Assembly: GCA_965153455.1 (NCBI GenBank)
Contig: OZ234499.1
Location: 558,001-622,000 of the forward strand
Direction of reading: 5' to 3'
Length of the DNA: 64,000 nt
Source: Sphagnum compactum
Taxonomy: Eukaryota > Bryophyta > Sphagnopsida > Sphagnales
Under the pieces are notes generated by a model. The model saw only the letters and a program-made list of their open reading frames with translations. It ran no database searches and was not told the origin of the DNA. Made by a program: the position numbers and the translations under genes. Below, piece after piece: positions 24,403-35,941 of the stretch (the first letter of the stretch is position 1; every line of letters begins with the position of its first letter).

Positions 24403-24802
24403 TGTATTGCAGTGGATTTGAGTTGTGTGTTACAACTACTTAATAACCAATGTGTACATGTATATAGATATGCATGTGACTAAATGGCAACTGAATTGTT
24501 GTTATTAATACATGAATATGTTCCAATAGTTGGATATTGTTTTGGAATTGGAAATAGGTCAAATGTAGGTTAGTAATCTTGACTAATTATTTGTTAGTAT
24601 GTTGCAACATAGTGATAATTGTAAATTGAATTCCTACAACTGAAAGTCAACTTGTTAAGACTTTTTTATGACTGCATTATAAGTATTGGAACATGTTTGG
24701 ACATTGTTTTGCAACGATGCATTTAAATTGTATTATAGTTGACTTCAATAGTCGGTCACAACTACATGGCAATTAACAAGAAACTTGAGTTAAACCCCTT
24801 GC

Positions 24803-26761
24803 ATACAAAGTAGGTGCCTAGCTAGTCTATTTCCTTCCCCTATGGGCAACTTCTATATGCAACTTATATGATCTAAATGTAGTACTATTATATAACTATG
24901 TTTGCATGTAAACCCTAAGCATGAAGCTAAATACCGAGCTACATTTAAATCTAGAGTTTGGATCCACAAAAACTATCGTACAATACACAAGTCTTGAACT
25001 ATTATTACAGTTAGATTGATATCACCAACATGTGTGTCCTTGAAATAATTTGGCCAACTATATCCATGGATCCTTGCCAATCCAACATTAGAACACTACA
25101 TGCCAAACAAATAACAAACATGTTTTGAAGCAACAAGAACACATAAATGGAACAATCTTGCAACTTTCTCAATATTTTAAAATGCACAATTTGATAATGA
25201 GAATAAGATCAATGGGAAAAAACAAGAGTTTCTACTTGTGATGGCACTTCACCAGCGTGAATAATGGGCATTGTGTCCTACTTGCTAACATGCCCAGATT
25301 GCCATTGTTGTTAAAAACACCAACAAAGCCATGTTGCCCAATAGACACTTTCCCCAATAAAAGGTGTCCACCATTAGTTTTTGTAGACCGTAACATCATA
25401 GTCCCCACCAAAATGCATTTAATGTTGTGGGCTTTAAATTCACAATGAAGCACTACCACAAATTGCATGAACTTTATAAAGTCTAACCATCAACATTAAG
25501 GGTTGTACTTATAAAATATCCCTTGCCATCTTTCGGGGGAACTCAAAGGCATTAAAGGATGGTGCTCATACAAGCTTAAACACCATGCAAACTTATCCGC
25601 ACCAAGCAAAAGTACTAGCCTTCTTCAATACTAGTGCATTACCACTAGGTGGTCAAAACTTTGCAACAAAGCCAAAAATCCCACAATAACCCTAAACACT
25701 TCCCAAATGAATGATTTTGCCACCTTCCTAGAGTAATGAAAGAAGGAAGCATGGAATTGATGTGAATTGTGTGCCCTTGTGGTTAGTAACCTATATTGTT
25801 TAATTTTAGCCAAACCAACCTCCCATATGATAGTGTTGAATGCACTTACCTTCAACACATGTGTCCATAATACCTTAGGCAAGCGCTATTGTTATGAGAA
25901 ACCTTGCTACTTCCAAGCTTGTGGTTTGGCTCCAATTGCACAACATAGAAAATAACCATTGATGTCAATTTGTTCCCTTAAAGCACACCAGCCTAATGGG
26001 CATGTTACATCTTGGATTCGTATTGACCAATTAACTAATCCAAGGTGTTGCTCATGCTTGGGAAATAAAAATTCAGCTAGCTAATTGTAACCATCGCCAA
26101 CCAAGTTCTTCATCCAATCAAGGTGAACTTCACAAAATTTTACAAGCTAATAACTAGCTACCATAATTGGCAAATTCCTTTTGGCATATGTACACAATGT
26201 AATAACACTTTTCTACCATCAACTCAATCATTCTTTTCTTCCAACAAAATGCCCCAATAAATACTTCTATGTGCTAGTTAAAAAAACAAAATGAATTGTG
26301 CTTGAAACAAATCTTTTACATTGGGCCAAAGATTGATCTTAGTTACATATCAATCATAGTGTGATGACTTGCCTATGTAAATAAAAGTTTGCATTGATGT
26401 TTTAGACTATTTAAAATATAGTATGCATGAGGTCAAATGTCCAAAAACCAGACATCAAAAATATGTCCTTCAAAACAATATGTACCACATGCAAAACTTC
26501 CAAAGATGGGTTTTATTACCCTTTTACAGAGCTTTTTTGGCCAGAGGCATAACTCCCAAAAACAATTGATCCCACTATGTGTAGGTATGTTTAGGGCTTT
26601 TTTAACAAGGTTTCTCTAGCAAGTCTAGCACGTATCAACCACCTACACATGCCAAGCACTAGGATTCAACTCTAATCATTCTAGTCATGCATTTCAGATT
26701 TGCCAATGGCATACAAGATTATGTAAAACATCATCCCCAGAAGTTACCATACTTCAAAAAA
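24803..26761. other. AT-rich remains of an older transposon, minus-strand coding-like scraps
   Basis: Minus-strand frames at 25882-25631 and 25468-25232 have protein-like composition (for example GGHLLLGKVSIGQHGFVGVF) but no motif I can name. They lie downstream of the Tnp1-like exons and may be further pieces of the same decayed gene. Nothing else is seen. Confidence 0.3.
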
Positions 26762-27210
26762 TCAAGATGCAAGCAAATTATCCTCTTCCCAAAGGGTGGT
26801 TGTCCCCTCCACATCTCTTAATTTTTTTTGTGGAGGTCAATCATCCTCATTAGGGGCAAACAATAGGATGTTGCGATCTATCACATGCCACATTACCACC
26901 TTGCATACACCTTCATCTATTTTCTTGAAGTGGAAAAGGTCGCCTTTGACTCCTTGCACTTCCCCACTTGCTACAACCTTTTTTTTGTCTTTTGGATCTA
27001 ACAAGTTTACTTTGTCTCCTTGAGCAAGCTATCAATGGATCAATGCATAATTCAAGTTATTAGATTAGGAATGGTAACAGTGTATCTACTTACAAAATAA
27101 ACCTATTATTATACCTATATGCCAATGAAACATATATAAACCTTCCCCTTTGAAGGTTCAACTATTGTTTTATCAGATGCTTGGGTTGCATAGCCCTACA
27201 CTCAATTTTC
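26762..27210 (-). pseudogene. Tnp1/En-Spm-like transposon protein, C-terminal exons, broken
   Basis: Two minus-strand exons: about 27210-27157 (GYATQASDKTIVEPSKGK, bounded by AG and GT) and 27028-26762, after a TTGATAG acceptor. The second encodes a ~85-aa module: GDKVNLLDPKDKKKVVASGE, then a hydrophobic/basic middle (CKVVMWHVIDRNILLFAPNE) and an ending with WEEDNLLAS. This is the layout of the small Tnp1/En-Spm-type (DUF8039-like) C-terminal domain seen in plant CACTA-associated proteins: a V-L-L-D/S start, VA-G-V in the middle and a late proline/acid-rich stretch. A TGA interrupts the frame near 26861, between DD and PPQKK. The Helitron inserted about 75 bases upstream of the first exon, presumably splitting the parent element. 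The family assignment is by pattern only. Confidence 0.45.
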
Positions 27211-27300
27211 ACACAAAAAGAAAGTTTCTATTACATCATAAAATTGAAGGGAAAACATGAAAAATCCTACAATAACCTAAATATCTAATCTATTAATTCG

Positions 27301-27345
27301 CTTAGTCTGTCTGTGACAGGGCGTTCTGCACACAGACAGACTAAG
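27301..27345. repeat. Perfect 15-bp inverted repeat beside the Helitron 5' end
   Basis: CTTAGTCTGTCTGTG (27301-27315) is followed after 15 bases by its exact complement CACAGACAGACTAAG (27331-27345). It starts 17 bases inside the element. Classical Helitrons have a hairpin near the 3' end and none at the 5' end, so a strong 5' stem is noteworthy. Confidence 0.9.
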
Positions 27346-27360
27346 TCCCCACAGGTGTAA

Positions 27361-28760
27361 TTGGAATTGTCTGCTATGGCGGCAATTCCAGTGTTGTTTT
27401 CTATGGCAGAACCGGCCCGGCCTCTAAATATACCAGATAGTTTAGATATAAACGAGGCCGCACTAAGCAAACCAAGGGAACAGCTTGCCTTCTTCTCCAA
27501 GCTCTCCCTTCGCCGCCATCGCTCTTGCCATCGCGCACCAAGCAAACAGTGGGTACAAAGAAGGAAGGGGGGTTGTATGTGCATTCTATTAAAAATTCTC
27601 CACTGTTGACTGTTGAATTTATAACTGGTGATTATAACAGGCATGATGCTACTGTTGGCAGAGAGGAATGAAACACTCTCAATTATTTTAAGTCTTAGTC
27701 ATTTGGTAATAGCGAAGTGGGGTTTGGGTATCACACTGCATGATACAAAAACTGTGGGCTACTTTTTGAATTTAATATGGGAAATGGGGGCTACAGAAGG
27801 AGAAGAGTAATGTTTCCAGATGCTCAAATGCTTGGTTAATGTTTGGGTTGAGTAGGTACTATTCACATAGTCAGGACTACTTGGAGATATGTCGGAGTTA
27901 CCAGGCCATATATGAAACTGCAACAGTGAAGGAAGATCCATCTCAATGGATTCCTGTAAAATCCAACCCCTGACCTTTAGTTCTCATCTTAGTAGGCAGC
28001 GGTTCTTCCTTTTGCATGCTGACTGCTGAAGGGTTCTAGTGTGTTGTACCCTTGAAACTTATGGTTTCATAGTTGATAGTATAAATTATCCCAGTTTGTG
28101 ATGACTTTGTGCTCATGAGACTTTTGGTTGGGCTGCACAGGTTCTGAGAAAGATTTGTTGCAACCAAGGGCCTTACTGAGGGTAATGCACAACCAAAAAT
28201 GAAAATGAAAAATTATGCTTAACTCTTGAAAATGAAGGACCCAAAAACTGCAGACACCTCACGTAAGGGGGAGATATTACTGGAATATGGGCCTGTGCAA
28301 GGTGGTAGCCGACTGTTGACACAATTCCAGTAATGCCCATGCCCTTGTGCTCTACCTGGCATAAAGTCCATGATAGAAATTAATTTTCGTCGTTTTTGCA
28401 GTTTGTTTATTCATGCTTAGTTTAAGTTCAGGCGCTCTTTGATCAACTCCTGCTACAATCTCTGAAATAAAGAAATCTTTAACTGCCAAGGATAGACACT
28501 TTCCAAAACGAAATTGGCTACGCAGAAAATGAAAAGTGCCTCCTCTGAGCAATGCCGAAAATTGTGCTTGGTAACGCCATCACGCCTGTTGCCATTTCCT
28601 TTGTCTACTTCCTCCTCCCCATTTTGAACATTTCAACAGAGTAAAGGAATGAGAAGAAGTAGGGGATTTGATCCGTGCTTCATCCCTGGTTTTGAGAATT
28701 CTTCAAGAATTTCCGTCTGGCACGGCAATCTGAATTGTTCGGTAGATTTTTCCAAGGATG
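27361..28760. other. Helitron 5' non-coding segment, possible captured host sequence
   Basis: A GC-richer block at 27390-27570 is open on both strands. The minus-strand reading (SAASFISKLSGIFRGRAGSA) looks like an organellar targeting region, and RWQERWRRRESLEKK lies upstream of it. Helitrons often capture gene fragments, so this is a candidate, but I cannot identify a parent gene. An 11-bp inverted repeat, ATTACTGGAAT/ATTCCAGTAAT, lies at 28276-28286 and 28324-28334. The remainder shows nothing recognisable. Confidence 0.35.
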
Positions 28761-28767
28761 TTGTGTG

Positions 28768-31700
28768 ATGAACGGAGAACAAGAAAACTGTGAAGAACAA
28801 CAACAAGAATCAGTCACTCAGTTGGTGACAGTCTCAAATGCAAATTCCCCAATCTACTTTTCACAGCCTGTTCCTGCCGCTGACCGCTAGCGGAACTATC
28901 TGGACCACATGTCCACCGCAGCCCGGCAGCAACAGCGGGACCGCGACAGCAAGCAGCACGCAGAGGCCCGTGCCCGCCTGACAGACCAGCAGCGCCAGCA
29001 ACAGCGAGACCGCGACCGCGAGCGGCACCGACAAGCGCGGGGTCAGCAAGATTTGCACATAGCAGCCTGCGTCCCCCTTTTAGAATTTGATGAGGCCAGT
29101 GTTCCGGTGCTTGACATAGGTGGTAGGACAGCTGAGTGCCAGCAGTGCCGAGCTATGATTTGGCCTGATGAGGCTTCCCGGGGACACGCAGACCTTTGCT
29201 GTGCTAAAGGCAGATCTTACAGCTGTGAGGCCCTCTTCCCCATTTCTCCTCTTTAACCATTGCGGGACCTGCTCACTTTTGAGCCTGCCCATGGTGCACG
29301 CCTCCCCCCTGCCACCGTATCTTTTCGCAAGCACATCCGGAAATATAATTCCTCTTTGCAGATGGCCTCCTCTTGCATTAACATTCAGTCACCCGCAGAT
29401 GGGGTCAGTATGATTGCCATAAGGGGCATTGTGCATCATTTGCTGGGGCCGTTGGCACCTCCTCAAGGGAGCCCCCATTAGTTTGCCTAACTGTAGATCA
29501 TAGACAATGCGGATGCTTAGGCTGTTGCCCGTTTTGCTGCTCTCGGTCAGGGCAACGTACACCTGGACCGTTGCACTTTACAGGAGCTACAACAGATGCT
29601 TTTGGGGAGCAATGTTTATGTTCAGTGCTTTGTGCAGGCCATGGATTTGCCCCCTCAAGACCTGGCTAACTATGAGATTGTCATTCGTGTTGATGGCAGC
29701 GTTGATCGCCGCCGCTACAACGCCCCCACATCCAACGAGGTGGCCGGCCTGATGCCTGGTGAGTGAATGGGGTGGCTGCATGGCTGCTTTTTGGTGCCCC
29801 ATTTTGTGCTGTTTTTGATGGTGCTGGCCGTCCTAATTGCTACGTTCCTCAACAACACGTTCCTTCCATCATCCAAACAACTGTCCCGACTGTGCCTGAT
29901 TTGTCTTCCCTTTTGTGCCTGCTCACAGGCGATGGTGACCCAGACGGTGACCCTAAAGGTAGCAATCCACGAGATATCAGGGTGCGGGCTAGGGGCAGGG
30001 GGTTATGGAGGATTAGTGATGCCCACTGTGCTTATGACCCTCTGCATTTTGTCCTGTTCCACCCACACGGAGAGCCCGGCTGGCACCCAAATATTACTGG
30101 CGCTACCCCTACGGTTGTGGATGGGTTAAGCTCTGAGGACGAGCAACAGCAGCCATCAGAAGATGAGCAGTAGCCTAATGCAGAGTCGGCAGTGGACCCC
30201 GGGCATGGTGGAGGTAGGGGCAGGGGTAGGGGCAGGGGTCGTGGTAGGGGTAGGGGCCGAGGCAGAGGAGCTGTCGCAGGGCGCATCGCTCGCAAGGTTA
30301 CTGCCAGGGAATACGCGGCTTACTTCATGCATGACCGCAACCCTCCCACCAACAACACGTTCACTTATGGCAAGAGGCTATATCAAGAGTGGGTGGTTGA
30401 CCAGTACTCCAAGGTTGAGGGGCAGCGGCTACGGTGGTGCGCCTCAACCAGACCACCCTGCGTGCTGACCAATATAAAGGAATGGTAGATGCCATGCAGC
30501 ATGACGGGGCTAACAACACCAACTTTGGGCGCATTGTGGTCCTTCCAGCCACTTTTGCTGGTAGCCCCCGCCACATGAACCAGCTCTACCAAGATTCCAT
30601 GGCCTTGGTCAGAAAGTTTGGGAAACCTGACCTATTCATAACCATGACATGCAACCCAAATTGGCCAGAGATTCTGCATGAGCTGAGGCCTGGGGAGGAA
30701 GCCAACGACCGCCCTGACTTGACATCCAGGGTGTTCAACATGAAGCTCAATGCCCTCCTCAAAAACCTTTTGTAGAATGGTGTTTTGGGCACTGCGGTGG
30801 CAGACATCCATGTGGTAGAATGGCAGAAGAGGGGCTTGCCGCACGGTCACATTTTGATCATTCTACGCAGCCAAGACAAGCCCAGTGACAACAACGATTA
30901 TGACCGGATCGTGTGTGCCGAGTTTCCAGACAAATCCACCCACCCCGAGCTTTACAACATTGTGACATCTCGCATGTTACATGGGCCGTGTAGGGCTTTA
31001 CATCCCTCATGTCCTTGCATGGTGAATGGGGCTTGTAACAAAGGTTATCCCAAAACTTTCCAGCCCCAAACTGAGGACTCCACTGGCAGCTACCCAACCT
31101 ACTGGCGACGGGACGACGGTAGGACCTTCACCCACCCCACGTAAGTGCAGCTATTGGAAATTTGGCAAGTGAGTTGCTGTCCTGTGCACCTGACCATAAG
31201 TGTTTGTGTCTCTGGCTGCCCTGGAAACTCATTTCTTCCAGATTGTTAGGCATCCCAAACCTGAAAGAAAGGGCGAAGCCAAACCTGCGAGAAAGGGACA
31301 CCAAGGTGACTGACAACTTATTGCTCCTACCCCCTCCTCCTTGCAGCTCAGGCTTTGTCTTTGACAACCGTTGGGTCGTCCCGTACAACCCCTACCTGAC
31401 CATGCGGTACCAGTGCCACATCAATGTTGAGGTCTGCAGCTCCATCACGGCTGTGAAATACCTTTACAAGTGTGTTTACAAGGGTCACGACCATGCTTTG
31501 GCAGTGGTGCAGCCGGAAGCTGGGGCTCTGCCGGCTACAGCGCCTCAGCCGGCTACAGGTGGGGCCAATGGGAACAATGTGCCTGCCGCCCGGGATGAAG
31601 TCCAAAATTATCTCAATGGGCGGTATGTTAGTGCCAGCGAAGCTTGCCATCGGCTTTTTGCCTTTGATTTGCACGGCATGCACCTCAATGTTTACCGCTT

Positions 31701-34339
31701 GGCTGTTCATCTGCCTAATCAGCAGACCACTTACTTTCCTGAGGGCACCACGGTTAGGGAAGCCATGATGCGCAACAACTCCACCACTTTGACTGGGTGG
31801 TGTGACTTCAACCTAAAGGCCAAATCTGAATACGTGGCTGCAGTCGCTTTGGCTTGCAATAGCAACGACCCTGCACCGCCACTGCCTGTTGCGCTGACCA
31901 CACTGTACCATAATTATCCCGAAATTGCTATGTGGAGCAAATCCAAAAAGGCGTGGCACCTCCGGAAAAGGGCGGCGGGGCGGCGGGGTGCAGGCCGAAA
32001 CAATCATGTCACATTGGGAACTGTGGGGCGCATGTACTTTGTGCAACCCTCAGAGGGCGAGCGTTATTATCTGCGAGTTTTGCTTACCCACGTTGCAGGG
32101 ACCACATGCTTTGAGGACCTCAGAACTACCCACCGGCCCCACACGCCTACCACAGTTGTGCACCCCACTTTTAAAGCTGCATGCCTTGCACGTGGCTTGC
32201 TACAAGATGATGTTGAATGGGACCAATGCCTTTCAAAAACTGCTGGCGTGCAACTGCCCAGAAGCTTGCGACAGCTTTTTGCCAGCCTACTGATTTACAA
32301 CAACGTCACCAATCTTGGGCGGCTGTGGGACAGGCATAAGGGAGCCCTTATGGAGGATTTCCTGCACCAAGCACGCCAGGTGAGTGGCCAAAAGGCCTCC
32401 ACAAAGGAAGCAAGCCTACCTTTCGTTGGGTTGTGATGGTATAAGTTATGCTCTGCTGTATTCTTTGAACTGCTGCCTGGAAACTTCTTTATTGAATAGC
32501 CGATTGTTGGATTCAATTTACCAAAAAGCTGATCCCTCAGCATCATTCCGCACATAAGCATGAATAACTGTGCCCTTCTGGATTATAACCCCCCCCCCCG
32601 CCCCCGATTGTGTCAAGCAGGTAACGCCCAACCGGCAATTGGACCAGGCCATCCTTGACCAGGGCTTGTGGGAAGTGGAGCAGCTGCTGCAGGCCCAAGG
32701 GGGGAAAACCCTAGAGGATTTTGACCTGCCTATCACTGCACAGATGGCTGCCCCGGGGGACGCCGCTGTATCCGAGGAGCGGGCCAGGTACAATGTGACG
32801 CAGCAAGCTCAGCAGCTTGCTCGAGATGTGCCTTTGCTAAATCAGCACCAGCGCTCCATTTACGACAATGTCATTGACGCGGTCCATGACCCGAGGCCGG
32901 TGGACAAAACCTTTTTTGTTGATGGGCTGGGAGGGGCTGGCAAGATTTTCCTCTACGGGTGCCTACTCAGTAGGGTGCGCTCTACTGGTGACATAGTGTT
33001 GTCGATGGCATCTTCTGGCATTGCAACCCTGCTTTTGGAAGGCGGCTGCACAGCTCACTCACGTTTCAAAATTCCCGTAGCAGGCCTTTGTGGCTCCTCT
33101 GTTTGCTATGTTCCCTTGAACAGTCCACAAGCGGCCTTGATTCGGGCTGCACGCTTCATTGTGTGGGATGAGGCACCCATGGCCCACAAGCATGTGTTTG
33201 AGGCTGTGAACCGCACGCTCCAGCATGTTATGGGTGTTGTTGACCATGCCTTAAAGGACATGCTTTTTGGGAACAAGGTTATTGTCATGGGAGGTGATTT
33301 TAGGCAGATATTGCCTGTGGTTCCCCGGGGCACGAGAGGCCAGATTGTGGATGCCAGTCTCAAGAGGTTCGCAGTCCTTTGGCACCGTGTTAAAGTGTGT
33401 CAGCTGCATGAAAACATGCGTGTTTAGAGGCTTTTGGCACAGGGCGGAGCCAACGCCGCGGCCGATGCCCAACAACAGCAAGCTTGGGCAGACTACTTGC
33501 AGCGCATTGGGGAGGGCACAGAGCAAGTCTTTCCTGAGGTTGGGGAGGAGGCTGTTTTGATCCCAGAAGACATGTGCTGCCAGGGTGACACCATTGATAG
33601 CCTGGTGGATGAAGTTTATGGCGACCTTGGCCGCTTCACAGACTTGCAATCACGCAATGAACACATCATTCAGAGGGCCATTTTAACTCCTCTGAACGAG
33701 GACGTTGACAGCATCAACACCGCCATCATGAATCGGTTTGACCTCGCCACACATGACGGCCCACCAGCACAGCGCCGCACGTACCACAACGTTGATTCTG
33801 TTGTGCAAGGCGAACAGACAGGGGTTTACCCCACCGAGTTTCTAAACTCCCTCAGCATGTCAGGGGTGCCACCCCACACTTTGACCCTGCAGGAAGGCTG
33901 CCCGGTGATTCTGCTGCGGAATATGCCGGGAGGCCTTGCAAATGGCACTCGGCTTATTGTGGTCAAGCTGATGCAGCACATAATTGATGCTGAGATTGCC
34001 ACAGGACCGGACAAGGGCAGACGCGTTTTCATTCCCCGCCTCAGCATCACTCCCTCTGACACGGAAAGAATGCCTTTTACTCTCAGCCGGCGACAATTCC
34101 CGTTGCGGCCCGCATTTGCCATGACTATCAACAAGGCCCAGGGGTAGACACTGCAGACACTGGGGGTGTACCTGCCCAAGCCTGTTTTTTGCCACGGGCA
34201 GCTTTATGTGGCTTTTTCTCGGTGCGGCTCACGGCGGGACGTCCGGGTGCTGGTTCGGGGTGGCACAAGGGCGGCTATGAATGGGGGCCCTGCTGGCATT
34301 TACACCAGTAATGTGGTCTACCGCGAGGTGCTGCAGTGA
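28768..34339 (+). pseudogene. Helitron RepHel protein (zinc finger, HUH Rep and PIF1-type helicase), inactivated
   Basis: The reading starts at ATG 28768 and ends at TGA 34337-34339. Likely introns are 29759-29928, 31141-31346 and 32380-32620, all GT-AG. Domain order: a Gln/Arg-rich start (28909-29050); a zinc-finger-like ECQQCRAMIW...DLCC block (29134-29205); an RG-repeat linker (30205-30275); Helitron_like_N from about 30300; the HUH motif GLPHGHILI (about 30834-30860); the Y2 region KYLYKCVYKG (about 31457-31486), where the second catalytic tyrosine is Cys; helicase Walker A GGAGKI (about 32934-32951), with Ile in place of Thr/Ser; and Walker B FIVWDEAPM (about 33157-33183). Breaks: TAG at 28888, 30171, 30773, 33425 and 34145, further stops near 29254 and 29479-29526, and a -1 frameshift near 30435. 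Several of the stops lie where Gln or Lys is expected; the apparent CAG/CAA-to-TAG/TAA changes fit decay of methylated cytosine. Confidence 0.85.
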
Positions 34340-34693
34340 TTCTTCTTGTGGGTATGGGGTTCTTTGGGTTCTCCTTTCGACTCCCATTTTTTTTTCAGGG
34401 CTTGGGCTTTGCTTTCGTCTAAGGGGATGGGTTGGATTAGATTGCATTAGACTAAAATGGGGCTTTTATATATATCAGACATTCCCTCCATAGGATTTCC
34501 AGGCATGTAATGGATTATAGATAAAGTGACCATGCAGGCTCATCCCAACGACTCATGCCTGTACCTGCAAAAGCCTAAGGTAGTCTAGAATGGGCTAGAA
34601 TATGCCTTATTTTAACATTGATAACATTTATAACTCAAAACTACTCTTTGATAATTTTGTCTTTTTTTGCTCGCCCCCCCACTCACTTTTGGA

Positions 34694-34731
34694 GGACTTC
34701 ACAGTGTCCGAAGGTCACGGGTACCCACTAG
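34694..34731 (+). other. Helitron 3' terminus
   Basis: GGAC...GTCC (34694-34709) and the 8-base palindrome GGGTACCC (34719-34726) precede the terminal CTAG (34728-34731), followed by T. A short palindrome close to a CTRR end is the standard Helitron 3' transposition signal. Confidence 0.75.
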
Positions 34732-34974
34732 TATAATATAAACACTTGAAAAAACAGAAAAAAACCATGCAAACAAGCTAAATATTTGATATAAACACTT
34801 GAAGGTTTCAAGTTTAAAGACTGGTAGGATTTTTTTGCTCACAAAACTTAGTTGCTTGGACTTGGGGACCAAGCTTTAGATCATGACTTCCCAACCTTCA
34901 AATTAAACTCGAAGGCCCAACCTAAAAATCAAATTTGTTATTCACAAAAAACTTTTTCTTCATTTTGTGTATTC
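34732..34974. other. Older element resumed after the Helitron
   Basis: This 243-base stretch directly continues the DNA interrupted at 27283. It carries a direct repeat of ATATAAACACTTGAA (about 34736 and 34791). No gene is visible. By position it would be the promoter or 5' part of the minus-strand Tnp1-like gene. Confidence 0.3.
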
Positions 34975-35941
34975 ACTTTGGGCGACCAACTGTAGTTGCA
35001 TATACATATCCCACAATGGTAGTGTAGTTACACAACAATACTAGAGCTGAACATTTTAGTTGCAAATTGGTATTTGGTGGTTGCAACCTAGTTATAAAAA
35101 AGTTACACATAGACAACATGTAACTTGAATTTAAGTTGCCACATGCATGCTAATTAACACATGTCCATTACCGTACAACTATACTAGATAAAATACAAGT
35201 CATAGAATAATGTATGGAGGTGGCAAATGTAGTTACAAAGTAGTGCTCATTAAATAGTTTTATAGAAATACAATTCCCAAGTAGTTGTCAACTAATATGT
35301 CATAATGCTTTCAATGAGTTACTATTAAGTGGCCATTGAGTTGCACCACCTTGTCTATACTACTTAACTTCTAGTTGTTATTGAGTTGTAACCCCTTATT
35401 GAAACAAATGTGATAAAATTAAATTAGATGGTTGCCACCAAAAATTTAGTTGCAAAATAGTACCAAACATTGTACATACTAGTTGTCAAATAGTTGCAAG
35501 TTAGTCACCAAATCCTTAAGAGTCCACTTTATCTTTAGTTGTAAGTTAGTTGCAAAAGATAATAACAGAATCCATCCATCAATGGATGAATGAAATTATT
35601 AAGGACTATACTTGCCAAACTAGTTATAGAAGAGTTGTAAGTAAGTTACACTAGGCACTAATAGAAATCATCCATTGACAAATGGATGAAAAGCCATGTT
35701 GGCATTTCATTTGTTCACAAGGAATTTGACGTGGACACCGGATGTAAAGAAGTTGCACATAGTTGCATTTGAGTTGCATCATATATACGATATTGTATAC
35801 GAAATAGGGGTGTCTGATGCAACTGTTGCAACTTGTTTGTCAGCACTCAGGATGTAAAAATACATGGAGTTGCAAATGTCCGTTGCAACTCCAAAACCCA
35901 ATTGTAAGCATAGTTGCAAAAACCTTGATTTTCTCATGGTG
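34975..35941. repeat. AGTTGCAA-rich subterminal-type region ending in a CACTA-like terminus
   Basis: This begins with the inverted copy of the 27-mer of 24376-24402. It then holds many AGTTGCAA/TTGCAACT words in both orientations over about 900 bases. It closes with ...TTTTCTCATGGTG at 35929-35941; read on the minus strand this is CACCATGAGAAAA, resembling the CACTACAAGAAAA ends of plant CACTA elements. Subterminal arrays of a short word are typical of CACTA transposons. I could not find a matching left terminus, so the outer boundary is uncertain. Confidence 0.5.

Larger units (their letters stand above)
27284..34731 (+). mobile_element. Helitron (rolling-circle DNA transposon), nearly full length, 7.45 kb
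   Basis: The left end reads A|TCTAATCTATTAATTCG, with the expected 5' TC preceded by A. The right end reads GGGTACCCACTAG|T, with the expected CTRR end followed by T, and a palindrome two bases before CTAG. The host site is therefore A|T, as usual for Helitrons. The interior encodes a RepHel protein (zinc-finger-like N terminus, HUH replication initiator, PIF1-type helicase) on the plus strand. Its coding DNA is clearly more GC-rich than the AT-rich flanks. Positions 27361-28760 are a non-coding 5' segment with possible captured sequence. Many in-frame stops show that the copy is dead. An alternative left end, five bases inward (27289, also A|TC), cannot be excluded. Confidence 0.85.

Noticed and set aside
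31162-32436. Single 424-aa frame in the Helitron as a complete gene
   Set aside because: Its first ~60 codons read through a GT-AG intron (31141-31346) and its last ~19 run into the next intron; it is one exon of RepHel.
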